Assembly: GCA_023416735.1 (NCBI GenBank)
Contig: JAEZGX010000012.1
Span: 62,001-126,000, forward strand
Source of the DNA: Verrucomicrobiota bacterium
GTDB lineage: Bacteria; Verrucomicrobiota; Verrucomicrobiia; Opitutales; Opitutaceae
Direction: 5' to 3'
DNA length: 64,000 nt
The position numbers and the translations under genes are program-made. The notes under the pieces are model-generated. The model searched no databases, had not been told where the DNA came from, and saw only the letters and a program-made list of their open reading frames with translations. This document shows, piece after piece, positions 45,363 through 53,868 of this stretch. Position 1 is the stretch's first letter. Each line of letters opens with the position of its first letter.

Positions 45363-45459
45363 GTTGAAAGTTGAAGGTTGAAAGTTGAAAGACCGATCTT
45401 CCGGAAGTTGAGAGTTGGTCGGTGTCCGGTCCTTCAACCTTCGACCTTCAACTTTCAAC
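45363..45459. repeat. Long inverted repeat (GTTGAAAGTTGAAGG type) between ilvN and ilvC
   Basis: Arms 45363-45395 and 45427-45459 (33 bases each) are reverse complements with only about four mismatches. Each arm itself is made of 5-7 base GTTGAAA/GTTGAAG units. The loop holds a CTTCCGGAAG palindrome. It lies 14 bases beyond the ilvN stop. Confidence 0.9.
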
Positions 45460-45473
45460 AGCGCGCCAGCGCC

Positions 45474-45944
45474 TCAGCGCTTCAGCGCCATGCGTCCGGT
45501 TCGTGCTAGCTCGAGAATCCCGAAGGGCTCCAGCAGGCTGAGCAGCGCGTCGATTTTATCGTCCGTGCCTGTGAGCTCGATGATGAGATTCTCATGCGAG
45601 AGGTTCACGATCTTCGCGCGGAAGATGTCCGCGATCTGCACGATCTCTGAACGCGTCTTCGTGGAGGCTCCCACTTTTACGAGCACCAACTCGCGCTCCA
45701 CCGCCTGACCTTCCTTGAAGTCGATCACGTCTACGACGTTCACCAGCTTCCGCAGCTGCTTGATGCAAAGGTCCAGCTGCGTCTCGTCGCCGCGCATCAC
45801 CGCCGTGATACGCGAGAGCGAGGAATCGTGCGTCGGCGCAACGTTCAGCGAATCGATGTTGAAGCCGCGGCCGGAAAACATTCCCGATACGCGCGCCAGC
45901 ACGCCAAACTTGTTCTCAACGAGGACGGAGATCGTGTGTCGCAT
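45474..45944 (-). CDS. ilvN: Acetolactate synthase small (regulatory) subunit
   Basis: 156 residues. N-terminal ACT domain: MRHTISVLVENKFGVLARV then GRGFNIDSLNV. The C-terminal domain ends in ...EPFGILELARTGRMALKR, as in IlvH/IlvN. The ATG at 45944 is clear. The large catalytic subunit (ilvB) is not adjacent. Transcription comes from the tRNA-Val side, and the tRNA end is only 34 bases upstream. Confidence 0.93.
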   Translation of the reverse strand: MRHTISVLVENKFGVLARVSGMFSGRGFNIDSLNVAPTHDSSLSRITAVMRGDETQLDLCIKQLRKLVNVVDVIDFKEGQAVERELVLVKVGASTKTRSEIVQIADIFRAKIVNLSHENLIIELTGTDDKIDALLSLLEPFGILELARTGRMALKR

Positions 45945-45978
45945 GAACTTTGAGGTAGTGAAGAAAAATTCGATGGCT

Positions 45979-46055
45979 GGTGGACGCTGAGGGACTCGAA
46001 CCCCCGACACCCTCGGTGTAAGCGAGGTGCTCTAACCAACTGAGCTAAGCGTCCG
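45979..46055 (-). tRNA. tRNA-Val (anticodon TAC)
   Basis: Full cloverleaf on the minus strand. Acceptor stem GGACGCT pairs AGCGTCC, D arm TAGCTCAGTTGG, anticodon stem CCTCG/CGAGG with loop CTTACAC, anticodon TAC (positions 46021-46019), and T arm with GGTTCGAGTCC. The discriminator A and CCA end are encoded. Confidence 0.96.
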
Positions 46056-46068
46056 AGCCAAAGAGCGA

Positions 46069-46098
46069 TGAAAGCCCCCGGCAGCCGCGTATGACAAG
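46069..46098 (-). promoter_or_regulatory. Possible promoter of tRNA-Val (and ilvN-ilvC)
   Basis: On the minus strand TTGTCA (46098-46093), 18-base spacer, TTTCAT (46074-46069). Five of six and four of six consensus bases match. The position resembles that of the tRNA-His promoter. Confidence 0.35.
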
Positions 46099-46179
46099 GA
46101 ATTATTCAGCTATGACGTAGGGTTGAAATTAGGGCGAATCTCCGACCCGCCCCCGGTCGCGCGACTGGGCCGCCGCGCC

Positions 46180-47229
46180 TCATACCGCCGCCAGCTGGCG
46201 CTTCGGCTTGATCCAGCCTTCGCGCACCATCAGCTCGGCGTTTTGCAGGGCGTTCAACGCCGCGCCTTTCCAAAGATTGTCGCCGCTGACCCAGAGCGCC
46301 AGGCCGTTGTCCAAAGCCGTATCCAAACGAATGCGACCCACGCCGCACTTCACCTTGCGGGTAAAATCCAGCGGCGTCGGATAACGCTTATTCGCCGGAT
46401 CGTCCACCAGCTCCGCGCCTTCAAAGTCCGCGATCGCCTTCCGCGCCGCCTCGACGCTCACCGGACGCTCGAACTCCGCATTCACCGCGATCGAATGCGC
46501 CTGCACCACCGGCACACGCACGCAGGTCGACGAGACCTTCAGGTTTGGCAGCCCCAGGATCTTGCGGCTTTCCTGCGACATCTTCGTCTCTTCGCCGGTG
46601 TAGCCGTCCGCGCCAAACGAATCCACCTGCGGGATCACGTTGAATGCGATCTGATACGGATAAACTTTGTTCTGCAGCGTCCCACCTTTCACATAGGCGT
46701 GCACCTGCGTCTCGAGTTCCTCGACCGCGTCAACGCCCGTGCCCGAAACCGACTGATACGTCGCCGAGATATAACGCTTCAGCCCAAACGCCTGATGCAA
46801 CGGCCACAACGCCATCAACAGCACCGCCGTCGAGCAGTTCGGATTCGCGATGATCCCCTGATGATTCCGCAGCCCTTCCGGATTGATCTCCGGAATCACG
46901 AGCGGCACCGACGGATCCATCCGATACGCCGAGCTCTTGTCGATCACCACGCAACCGGCTTTCACCGCGTCCGGTGCGAGCGCCTTCGTGATCGCTCCTT
47001 CCGTCGCAAAAAACGCCACATCCACGTCGCCGAACACGCCGGGCTTCGCTTCTTCGACTGTGTATTTTTTCCCCGCGACCTCGATGACCTTGCCCACCGA
47101 CCGCGCCGAGGCAAAGAGCCGCAGCGAGGCCATCGGGAAATTCCGCTCGTGCAAGAGCCGCAGCAGCTCTTGACCCGCAGCGCCCGTGGCGCCGACGATA
47201 CCGACCGTGAGGGAAGTCGAATTGCTCAT
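46180..47229 (-). CDS. asd: Aspartate-semialdehyde dehydrogenase
   Basis: 349 residues. Nucleotide loop GATGAAG at 13-19, catalytic Cys132 (NPNCSTAVLL), and the SVSGTG and later EFERPVSV blocks. It reduces aspartyl phosphate in the lysine/threonine/methionine/diaminopimelate pathway. The ATG at 47229 overlaps the divergent L,D-transpeptidase ATG. Its Shine-Dalgarno GGAG (47238-47235, 5 bases from the start) lies inside that gene. Confidence 0.94.
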   Translation of the reverse strand: MSNSTSLTVGIVGATGAAGQELLRLLHERNFPMASLRLFASARSVGKVIEVAGKKYTVEEAKPGVFGDVDVAFFATEGAITKALAPDAVKAGCVVIDKSSAYRMDPSVPLVIPEINPEGLRNHQGIIANPNCSTAVLLMALWPLHQAFGLKRYISATYQSVSGTGVDAVEELETQVHAYVKGGTLQNKVYPYQIAFNVIPQVDSFGADGYTGEETKMSQESRKILGLPNLKVSSTCVRVPVVQAHSIAVNAEFERPVSVEAARKAIADFEGAELVDDPANKRYPTPLDFTRKVKCGVGRIRLDTALDNGLALWVSGDNLWKGAALNALQNAELMVREGWIKPKRQLAAV

Positions 47230-47764
47230 GGATTCTCCGTTGGAACGGGTCACCCAAACCTGTCTGCGCCTCGGCATCAAGCCCGCAGACCGCCTTCTCC
47301 TCGTCCGCATCGACACAGCCACCCTGCAATTCTTCCGCAAAGGTGTGCTCGTCAAAAGCTACGTCGTCTCCACGTCGAAACGCCCTCCGTCCAACATCAA
47401 GAATTCGCTCGGCACCCCCCGAGGCCTCCACGAAATCGCCGAACGCATCGGCGCGGGGCAACCACCCGGCATGGTATTCAAATCCCGCATACCCACCGGT
47501 CGCCACTTCTCCGAATTCCCCGACGCCGTTCAGCAAACCCAGCTCATCACGAGCCGCATCCTCTGGCTCCGCGGACTCGAACCTGGCGTGAACCGCGGCG
47601 GCGAAGTCGACACCTACGAGCGCTACATTTATCTTCATGGCACCAACCACGAGGAGCGCATCGGCCAGCCGATGAGCGCTGGCTGCATCGAACTTCGCAA
47701 CCTCGACATCATCGAGCTCTACGAAGAACTCCGCACCGGCGACCAGGTCATGATCGTGGACTGA
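47228..47764 (+). CDS. L,D-transpeptidase (YkuD domain) without visible signal peptide
   Basis: 178 residues. The YkuD catalytic motif is HGTN at His137 and MSAGCIELRN with nucleophile Cys153. The domain fills nearly the whole protein. The chosen ATG gives a soluble N terminus with no signal peptide; a GTG at 47186 would extend into asd and still not supply one. YkuD enzymes normally crosslink peptidoglycan outside the cytoplasm, so export or an unusual location needs explaining. Confidence 0.8.
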   Translation: MDSPLERVTQTCLRLGIKPADRLLLVRIDTATLQFFRKGVLVKSYVVSTSKRPPSNIKNSLGTPRGLHEIAERIGAGQPPGMVFKSRIPTGRHFSEFPDAVQQTQLITSRILWLRGLEPGVNRGGEVDTYERYIYLHGTNHEERIGQPMSAGCIELRNLDIIELYEELRTGDQVMIVD

Positions 47765-47807
47765 GCAGAGGGAGCAAGGAACACGGCGCCAGGAGCTCGC
47801 CGGCGCT

Positions 47808-49157
47808 TTACACCCCGCTCGGAAACGTCTCCGGCACTTCCTCCTCGTCCCAAGCTCCTGCGCCTTCAAGCGGCTCCACCGCCTCCGTCTCATCGATGTG
47901 AATCACCCCATCGAACTGCGCTGCCAGCGTCGCTCGAAAATAGTGACTCCATCGCTCCGTCTCCGGCCGATAAATCACGCCAATCGCGCGCTCCAGCCGC
48001 GGCCTCGATAGCAACTCATGCACTTCACCGCCCGGCGCAAGGGGCAGAAAAAAAGCCGGCATCCCCACATCGTGAAACAGCTCCTCGTAGCTGTCGCTGA
48101 GTGCGGCGCGCACTCGCTTCCGCTGCGGCCGCTCGCCCCAATCCGACGCCGCCATCACCGTCCCCGAGTAAGTCGTAAACCCGATCGACCTCACCTCCGG
48201 CCCGTGCCGCTCGCGCACGAGTTGCCCCAGATTCAATTCCCCCAGCTGCCCCATCTCCGTCGCCCGAGCATCGCCGAGATGCGAGTTGTGCGCCCACACC
48301 ACCACCTTTCCCTCCCGACCGCGTGTGCGCAGATGCGTCATCAATTCCTCCAACGTGTCCGCCATGTGCTCGTCGCGCACATTCCACGACGCCGTGCGTC
48401 CTTTGAACATCGTCCGATAATACTTCTCGGCGTTCTGAGCCAACCGCGCGTTCTGCTCCGCCTCGAAAAACGCCTCCGCCGCCGTCGCTCCGTCTCGCGT
48501 CGCCCATTCCATGCGACGCCTCCGCAACTCCACCAGCTGCCGCGTCACCGCTTCCTCGCACGTGTTCTCGCCTACGCGTGACGCCGCCCACGCATACGTC
48601 TCCGTGTCGTGTCCGAACTCCTCGAAACACGCGTAACTCGCCCGCGCCTGCGCCGCCGCTGCCGGACTCTGCTGCTCCAGATACGCGATCACCGCCCGCA
48701 TCGACGCGTGCAGCGAATAAAGATCCAGCCCATAAAAACCCGTCCGCGCCGCTTCCTCAACCCCGCCATTCCGCTCACGCAACCACGACACGAATTTCGC
48801 CACCGCCGTATTGCGCCACATCCAGGTCGGAAACCGCTGAAACCCGCGCAGCGCCTCCTCCGCATCCGCATCATCGCCGCGCCCCTGCACGAATCGATTG
48901 ACTCGATACGCATCCGGCCAATCGCCCTCGATCGCCACCGCATCGAACCCGCGCCGCTCGATCAACGCCTGCGTGATCCGCGCGCGCCACTCATAAAACT
49001 CCTGCGTCCCATGCGTCGCTTCGCCGAGCAACACGATCGACGCCTCGCCGACCGTATTCAGCACCGCGTCGATCGCCGTGTCACCTTCCAGCGGACACGC
49101 CGCCTCGCAAATCATGTCGCGCGCATCGCGCGGCTCCGTCGGTCCAATTTTTACCAC
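47808..49157 (-). CDS. Erythromycin-esterase family protein
   Basis: 449 residues from a GTG at 49157 (GGAG 12 bases before); an ATG at 49115 would give 435. The family signature GEATHGTQEFYEWRARI is followed by F-D-A-V-A-I-E-G-D-W-P-D, and WAHNSHLGD lies mid-protein. Members include Ere-type macrolide esterases and the B. cereus Bcr135/136 relatives of unknown substrate. Resistance should not be assumed. No signal peptide. Confidence 0.8.
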   Translation of the reverse strand: MVKIGPTEPRDARDMICEAACPLEGDTAIDAVLNTVGEASIVLLGEATHGTQEFYEWRARITQALIERRGFDAVAIEGDWPDAYRVNRFVQGRGDDADAEEALRGFQRFPTWMWRNTAVAKFVSWLRERNGGVEEAARTGFYGLDLYSLHASMRAVIAYLEQQSPAAAAQARASYACFEEFGHDTETYAWAASRVGENTCEEAVTRQLVELRRRRMEWATRDGATAAEAFFEAEQNARLAQNAEKYYRTMFKGRTASWNVRDEHMADTLEELMTHLRTRGREGKVVVWAHNSHLGDARATEMGQLGELNLGQLVRERHGPEVRSIGFTTYSGTVMAASDWGERPQRKRVRAALSDSYEELFHDVGMPAFFLPLAPGGEVHELLSRPRLERAIGVIYRPETERWSHYFRATLAAQFDGVIHIDETEAVEPLEGAGAWDEEEVPETFPSGV

Positions 49158-49253
49158 ACCCCACAATAACTCCAACCGCCGCTCCCGCCATGGGGCGAAC
49201 CTCCGACATCCCCACCCGCCCACCCACCGAATCGACAGAACCCGGCCGCAAAC

Positions 49254-49313
49254 AACCACAAAGACACAGAGATCGGAATCCAAGGCCCTCTTTGTGCCTC
49301 TGTCTCTGTGGTT
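49254..49313. repeat. Palindromic repeat, ACCACAGAG family, copy 3
   Basis: Arms 49254-49272 and 49289-49313 share the AACCACARAGACA core with copies 1 and 2. It lies between the P1B ATPase stop (49354) and the esterase start, both on the minus strand. Confidence 0.8.
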
Positions 49314-49353
49314 CCAATCTGCGTTGGAAACGCGCCCTCGCCTCGTCCCCCAG

Positions 49354-51675
49354 TCAATTTCTTCCCAACAACAACCGCAGCGAATTCACGCACACGACCA
49401 GCGTGCTGCCTTCATGCGCCGCCACGCCGATCGCGAGCGGCACCGCGCCCACCGCTGTCGCTACCACCATCACGATCACCACACCCAGGGAAATCGCCAG
49501 GTTCTGCCGAATGATCGCGCGCGCCCGCCGACTCAACCGCTGCGCCGCCAGAAAATTCTCGATGCGATCGTGCATCAAAATCACCTCCGCCTGCTCCAGC
49601 GCCGCATCGCTGCCGCGCGCCCCCATAGCCACACTCACATCCGCCGCCGCCAGGCTCGGCGCGTCGTTCACGCCATCGCCCACCATCGCCACTTTCCGAC
49701 CCGTTCCCCGAATCTCCACCACCGCGTCGACTTTATTCTCCGGCGACAACCCCGCCCGCACTTCATCCAACCCGATCTCCTTCGCCACCGCCTCCGCCGC
49801 GTGACGCCGATCGCCGGTCAACATCACCGTCCGGATCCCCATCCGCTTCAACTCCGCCAGCACGCCTTTCGACTCCGCGCGAATCTGGTCCTTCAACAAC
49901 ACCCGCCCCACCACGTCCGCACCGATCACCCACACTTCCGTCAGCTCCGGATTCGCCGCTGGCAACCGCTTCGCCCACTCCGCCAACGGCCCGCTCTCCA
50001 ATAACTCCCGCCGCCCCAACAACAAACTCGCTCCCGCCAGCTTCCCCCGCAGCCCCTGCCCCGTGAGCGATTGAAATTCTTCCACTTCCAACATCCGCGC
50101 TCCCACTACCTTCGCATGCCGCACCACCGCGCGCGCGATCGGATGATGCGACTTCGCCTCCAACGCATACGCCAATTCCAACACCTCCGTCTCCCGCCCC
50201 GCCGGAAAACTCTCCACCGCCACCACCGCCAACTCGCCCGTCGTCAACGTCCCCGTTTTGTCGAGCGCCACCACATCCACCTCCGCGAGTTTTTCGATCG
50301 CCGCTCCTCCGCGAAAGAGCACGCCATGCCGCGCCCCCCACGCGATCGCCGCCAAAATCGCCGACGGTATCGACAAAACCAATGCGCACGGGCTCGCCAC
50401 CACCATCAGCGTCATCGCCCGATAAAACGCCGAACGCACCGCCTCCGTGTTCTCAAACGCCGGCAGCCCAAACCCGAGCCACCACACCAGAAACATCGCC
50501 GCCGATCCGCCGATCACCGCATACGTGTAACCCGTTCCAAACCTTTCGGTGAACCGCTCGCTCGGCGCCTTCAACTTCTGAGCCGTCTCAATCAGCCGGA
50601 TGATCTTCTGCAGCGTGCTCTCCGCTGGCAGCCGTTCGACATCGAACTCCACGGCGCCCCATAAATTGATCGTCCCGCTGAACACCGCGTCGCCCACGCC
50701 TTTCTCCACCGGCGTCGCCTCGCCCGTCAGCGCGGATTCATCGCTCGCGCTCTTGCCTTTCGCCACCGTCCCGTCCGCCGCAAACGCCTCGCCCGGCCGC
50801 ACCAGCACGCGATCGCCGACCTTCAACGTCTCAACCTCCACCTCCCGCTCGCCTCCGCCCGGCATCACCAAGGTCGCATGCTTCGGCGCCGTCTTCAGCA
50901 GCGCGCTCACTTCGCGATGCGTGCGATCCATCGCGTAATCCTCCATCGCGCCCGACGCCGAAAACAAAAACAGCAACAACACCGCCTCGCCCCACGCGCC
51001 GATGAACATCGCCCCGATCGCCACCGCGAGCATCAGAAAATGAATGTCGATCTCGCGCTTCTTCAGATTGTGCCACGAGTCGACCGCCGCATCCCATCCG
51101 CCCGCCACAATCCCGATCACATAAAACACTCGCGCCACCCACGGCATTCCGGGCGCGAAATGCTCCGCCGCCCACCCCGCCATCCCCGCCGCCCCGCAAA
51201 TTCCCGCGAGCGTCGCCAGCATCCGCCACTCGCCCCCGCCATGCGCATGCCCGTGCCCCTCCTCCTCGTGCTCATGATCGTAATCGTGCTCGTGATCGTC
51301 ATCATGATCGCGCACCTGACCGCCCTCTCGTCCCTCCACCCTGCCGCGCTTCCCCAACTCCACCTCCCGCCACTGCCAAAATCCCGGCGCCGTCACGCAA
51401 GTCTCCCGCCCTACCACCGTCGCTCCACCTTCCTTTCGCAACGCAAACCCCGCCGGCGCCGCCGTCTCCATTTTCGTCCCCACCCGCTCTTCGACCGCCG
51501 CAATCGTCGCCGCCAAACGCTCGCGAAAATCCTCCAAATCCACCGGCCCGATCGTCGCCACCGAAACCTTATGCGCCGCCGGGTCGATCTTCACCGCACT
51601 GATCTGCGGCTGCTCGCGCAAAAACGCCGCGAGTTCATCCACCCAGCTTCGACCTTCCTGACCGATCGTTTTCAC
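49354..51675 (-). CDS. P1B-type heavy-metal ATPase (P1B-4-like)
   Basis: About 773 residues from a GTG at 51675. An ATG at 51765 would add 30 Arg-rich residues and overlap the dinG start, so it is less likely. The N terminus has an HMA-like fold without CxxC, then a His/Asp-rich run (DHDDDHEHDYDHEHEEE). Core motifs: SPC in VVASPCALVLSIP, DKTGT, HP in KSHHPIARA, GDGVNDAPS, and C-terminal AHEGST. SPC plus HEGST are P1B-4 features, a group exporting Co, Fe or Zn. The metal cannot be fixed from sequence. Confidence 0.85.
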   Translation of the reverse strand: MKTIGQEGRSWVDELAAFLREQPQISAVKIDPAAHKVSVATIGPVDLEDFRERLAATIAAVEERVGTKMETAAPAGFALRKEGGATVVGRETCVTAPGFWQWREVELGKRGRVEGREGGQVRDHDDDHEHDYDHEHEEEGHGHAHGGGEWRMLATLAGICGAAGMAGWAAEHFAPGMPWVARVFYVIGIVAGGWDAAVDSWHNLKKREIDIHFLMLAVAIGAMFIGAWGEAVLLLFLFSASGAMEDYAMDRTHREVSALLKTAPKHATLVMPGGGEREVEVETLKVGDRVLVRPGEAFAADGTVAKGKSASDESALTGEATPVEKGVGDAVFSGTINLWGAVEFDVERLPAESTLQKIIRLIETAQKLKAPSERFTERFGTGYTYAVIGGSAAMFLVWWLGFGLPAFENTEAVRSAFYRAMTLMVVASPCALVLSIPSAILAAIAWGARHGVLFRGGAAIEKLAEVDVVALDKTGTLTTGELAVVAVESFPAGRETEVLELAYALEAKSHHPIARAVVRHAKVVGARMLEVEEFQSLTGQGLRGKLAGASLLLGRRELLESGPLAEWAKRLPAANPELTEVWVIGADVVGRVLLKDQIRAESKGVLAELKRMGIRTVMLTGDRRHAAEAVAKEIGLDEVRAGLSPENKVDAVVEIRGTGRKVAMVGDGVNDAPSLAAADVSVAMGARGSDAALEQAEVILMHDRIENFLAAQRLSRRARAIIRQNLAISLGVVIVMVVATAVGAVPLAIGVAAHEGSTLVVCVNSLRLLLGRN

Positions 51676-51763
51676 AGCTCGATCTTCGGCTCGCCTCCGT
51701 CCGCCCGCAAGCCGCCTCCTCCGTTGTAATTCTCGCGAAACACCCTCACCTGTTTCGCCCACC

Positions 51764-53851
51764 ATGATCGGCCTTCGCGACGACACCGACTCCGCGCCAC
51801 CTCCTCCGGTGCGCAGTCGCGCGCCCGAAATGGCCGTTCACATCTTCGCTGAAACCGGAGTCCTCGCCGGTCCTCTTTCCCTCGAACATCGTCCCGAACA
51901 GGAACAGATGGCCCGCGCCGTCGCCGCCGCGATGCGCGACGACTCGCCTCTCCTCTTCGAAGCCGGCACCGGCGTCGGCAAATCCCTCGCCTATCTCGCT
52001 CCGGGCATCGTTCACGCCGTCGACTGCTCCCGCCAGCTGATCGTCTCCACGCACACGATTTCACTCCAGGAACAGCTCGAAACCAAAGACCTCCCAATCT
52101 GCCGTCGCCTGTTCAAATCCTCGCCCGAACTCGCCCGCTACGCCGATTTCAAATCCGCGGTCCTTGTCGGCAAGGCCAACTATCTTTGCACCACGCGCCT
52201 CGCGTCCGCCCTCAACGATAAACACGAGCTCTTTGCCGGCCCCGAACAAAGCGAGCTTCTCCGCATCGCCGAGTGGGCCAAGCACACCGACACCGGCCTC
52301 CGCCACGAATTAAAACCGCCGCCCGCCGATGAGGTCTGGGAAGCCGTTTCCGCCGACTCTTCCGGCTGCTCGAAGAAATACTGCGACTGCGACCGCTGCT
52401 TCTACCAACGCGCCAAAAAGCGCTGCGATTCCGCTCACGTCCTCATCGTCAATCACAGCCTCCTGTTCGCCCTGATCCATCTCGGCGAAGCCGTCGGCAA
52501 ACAACACTCCCGCGGCGTCGTGCGCGCCGACGACTTTGTCGTCCTCGATGAAGCCCACACGGTCCCCGAGGTGGCCACCCAGAACTTCGGCCTCTCGATC
52601 ACGAGCTTCGGCCTCGAACGCCTCCTTCGCTCGATCTACAATCCCGCCAAACGCAAAGGCTTCCTCGCCAAGCTGGGCGAACCCGCCGCAATCCTCGCCG
52701 TCGAGGAATGCGTCGACGCGTCCCGCCAGTTCTTCGCCTTTCTCCACGACAAGCTTCTCGCCACGCGTCCGATCCTCCGCGTCCGCGACGAAAACTTCGC
52801 CGAGCCGTGGCTCGATGCTCCGCTCGCCAAACTCCTCGGACAGCTCGGCCGCATCGAATCCCGACTTCCCGAAGGAAAAGTTCGCGACGAGCTCGGCGAC
52901 AAAATGGTGCGTCTCGCCAGCTACCGCGCCGGCATCTCCGAATTTCTCTCCCTCGCCGACGCCGAACACGTTTACTGGCTCGAGATCGTCGGAAAGAAAA
53001 AAGCCATCGTCGCCCTCCGCAGCGCACCCATCGACGTCGCGCCCAAACTCCGCGAGCTCCTTTTCTCCCGCAACACCAGCGTCATCTGCACCAGCGCCAC
53101 GCTTGCGATCGGCGGCGAACTCGCGCCTTTCGCCGCTCGCGCCGGCGCCGACGACGCCCGCGCGATCGCCGTGAAATCGCCCTTCGATTTCGAGCGCAAC
53201 ATGCGTGTTTACGTCGCCGCCGATGTCCCGTTGCCGTCTCCGCAGGAAGCGAAGCTCCCGATCGAATCGCTCACCGACTACGTCCGCTTCTGCACCGACC
53301 GCGTCACCGCCGGCTCGCTCGTTCTTTTCACGAGCTACACCGACATGCGCGCCGTCGCCCAAGCGCTCGAACCCGCTTACCGCAAAGCCAACCGCACGTT
53401 CTTGATGCAAGGCGCCGGCCTTTCACGCACCGAGCTCGCCCAACAAATGCGCGAACTCGGCAACGCCGTCCTTTTCGGCACCGACAGTTTTTGGACCGGC
53501 GTCGACGTCCCGGGCGACGCCCTCGCCCAAGTCATCATCACGCGCCTTCCGTTCGATCCGCCCACGCACCCCATCACCGAGGCGCGTTGCGATCACATTC
53601 GCGACCGCGGCGGCAGCCCGTTCAACGAACTCACCTTGCCGGACGCCTTGATCAAATTCCGCCAGGGCGTCGGCCGCCTCATCCGCACCGCCAGCGATCG
53701 CGGGGTCGTTACGATCCTCGACTCCCGTGTCCTCGCCAAAAGCTACGGCCGCCTCTTCCTCGATTCGCTCCCCGTCTCAGAGTTTACCCGACTCACGCGT
53801 GAGGACCGGGAAAATCGATTTCGCCCTTTCGCGTCCGTCGAACCGCGATAA
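51764..53851 (+). CDS. dinG: DinG-type Fe-S ATP-dependent helicase
   Basis: 695 residues from ATG at 51764; an ATG at 51830 is the alternative. Walker A AGTGVGKS at 67-74, DEAH at 262-265, late motif FWTGVDVPGDAL, and an XPD-like cysteine set (Cys142, Cys202, Cys207, Cys212) for a 4Fe-4S cluster. SF2 helicase that unwinds R-loops, forks and G-quadruplexes. Divergent from the P1B ATPase. Confidence 0.88.
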   Translation: MIGLRDDTDSAPPPPVRSRAPEMAVHIFAETGVLAGPLSLEHRPEQEQMARAVAAAMRDDSPLLFEAGTGVGKSLAYLAPGIVHAVDCSRQLIVSTHTISLQEQLETKDLPICRRLFKSSPELARYADFKSAVLVGKANYLCTTRLASALNDKHELFAGPEQSELLRIAEWAKHTDTGLRHELKPPPADEVWEAVSADSSGCSKKYCDCDRCFYQRAKKRCDSAHVLIVNHSLLFALIHLGEAVGKQHSRGVVRADDFVVLDEAHTVPEVATQNFGLSITSFGLERLLRSIYNPAKRKGFLAKLGEPAAILAVEECVDASRQFFAFLHDKLLATRPILRVRDENFAEPWLDAPLAKLLGQLGRIESRLPEGKVRDELGDKMVRLASYRAGISEFLSLADAEHVYWLEIVGKKKAIVALRSAPIDVAPKLRELLFSRNTSVICTSATLAIGGELAPFAARAGADDARAIAVKSPFDFERNMRVYVAADVPLPSPQEAKLPIESLTDYVRFCTDRVTAGSLVLFTSYTDMRAVAQALEPAYRKANRTFLMQGAGLSRTELAQQMRELGNAVLFGTDSFWTGVDVPGDALAQVIITRLPFDPPTHPITEARCDHIRDRGGSPFNELTLPDALIKFRQGVGRLIRTASDRGVVTILDSRVLAKSYGRLFLDSLPVSEFTRLTREDRENRFRPFASVEPR

Positions 53852-53868
53852 ACTCGGGTTCCAACTCC

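Noticed and set aside
45363..45459. Repeat units that look CRISPR-like
   Set aside because: The short GTTGAAA units have no constant-length spacers and form one inverted repeat; no cas gene is present.
45474..46010. Extension of ilvN to 46010 through the tRNA-Val end
   Set aside because: The ATG at 45944 gives the conserved MRHTISVLVE N terminus; the upstream part reads through the tRNA.
45960..46070. T-box or valine attenuator upstream of ilvN
   Set aside because: The structure there is a complete tRNA-Val gene; no leader peptide or specifier-loop architecture was seen.
51676..51786. ATG start of the P1B ATPase overlapping the dinG ATG as another CATG
   Set aside because: The added residues are Arg-rich without similarity to metal-ATPase N termini; a GTG at 51675 fits better, so the overlap is not claimed.
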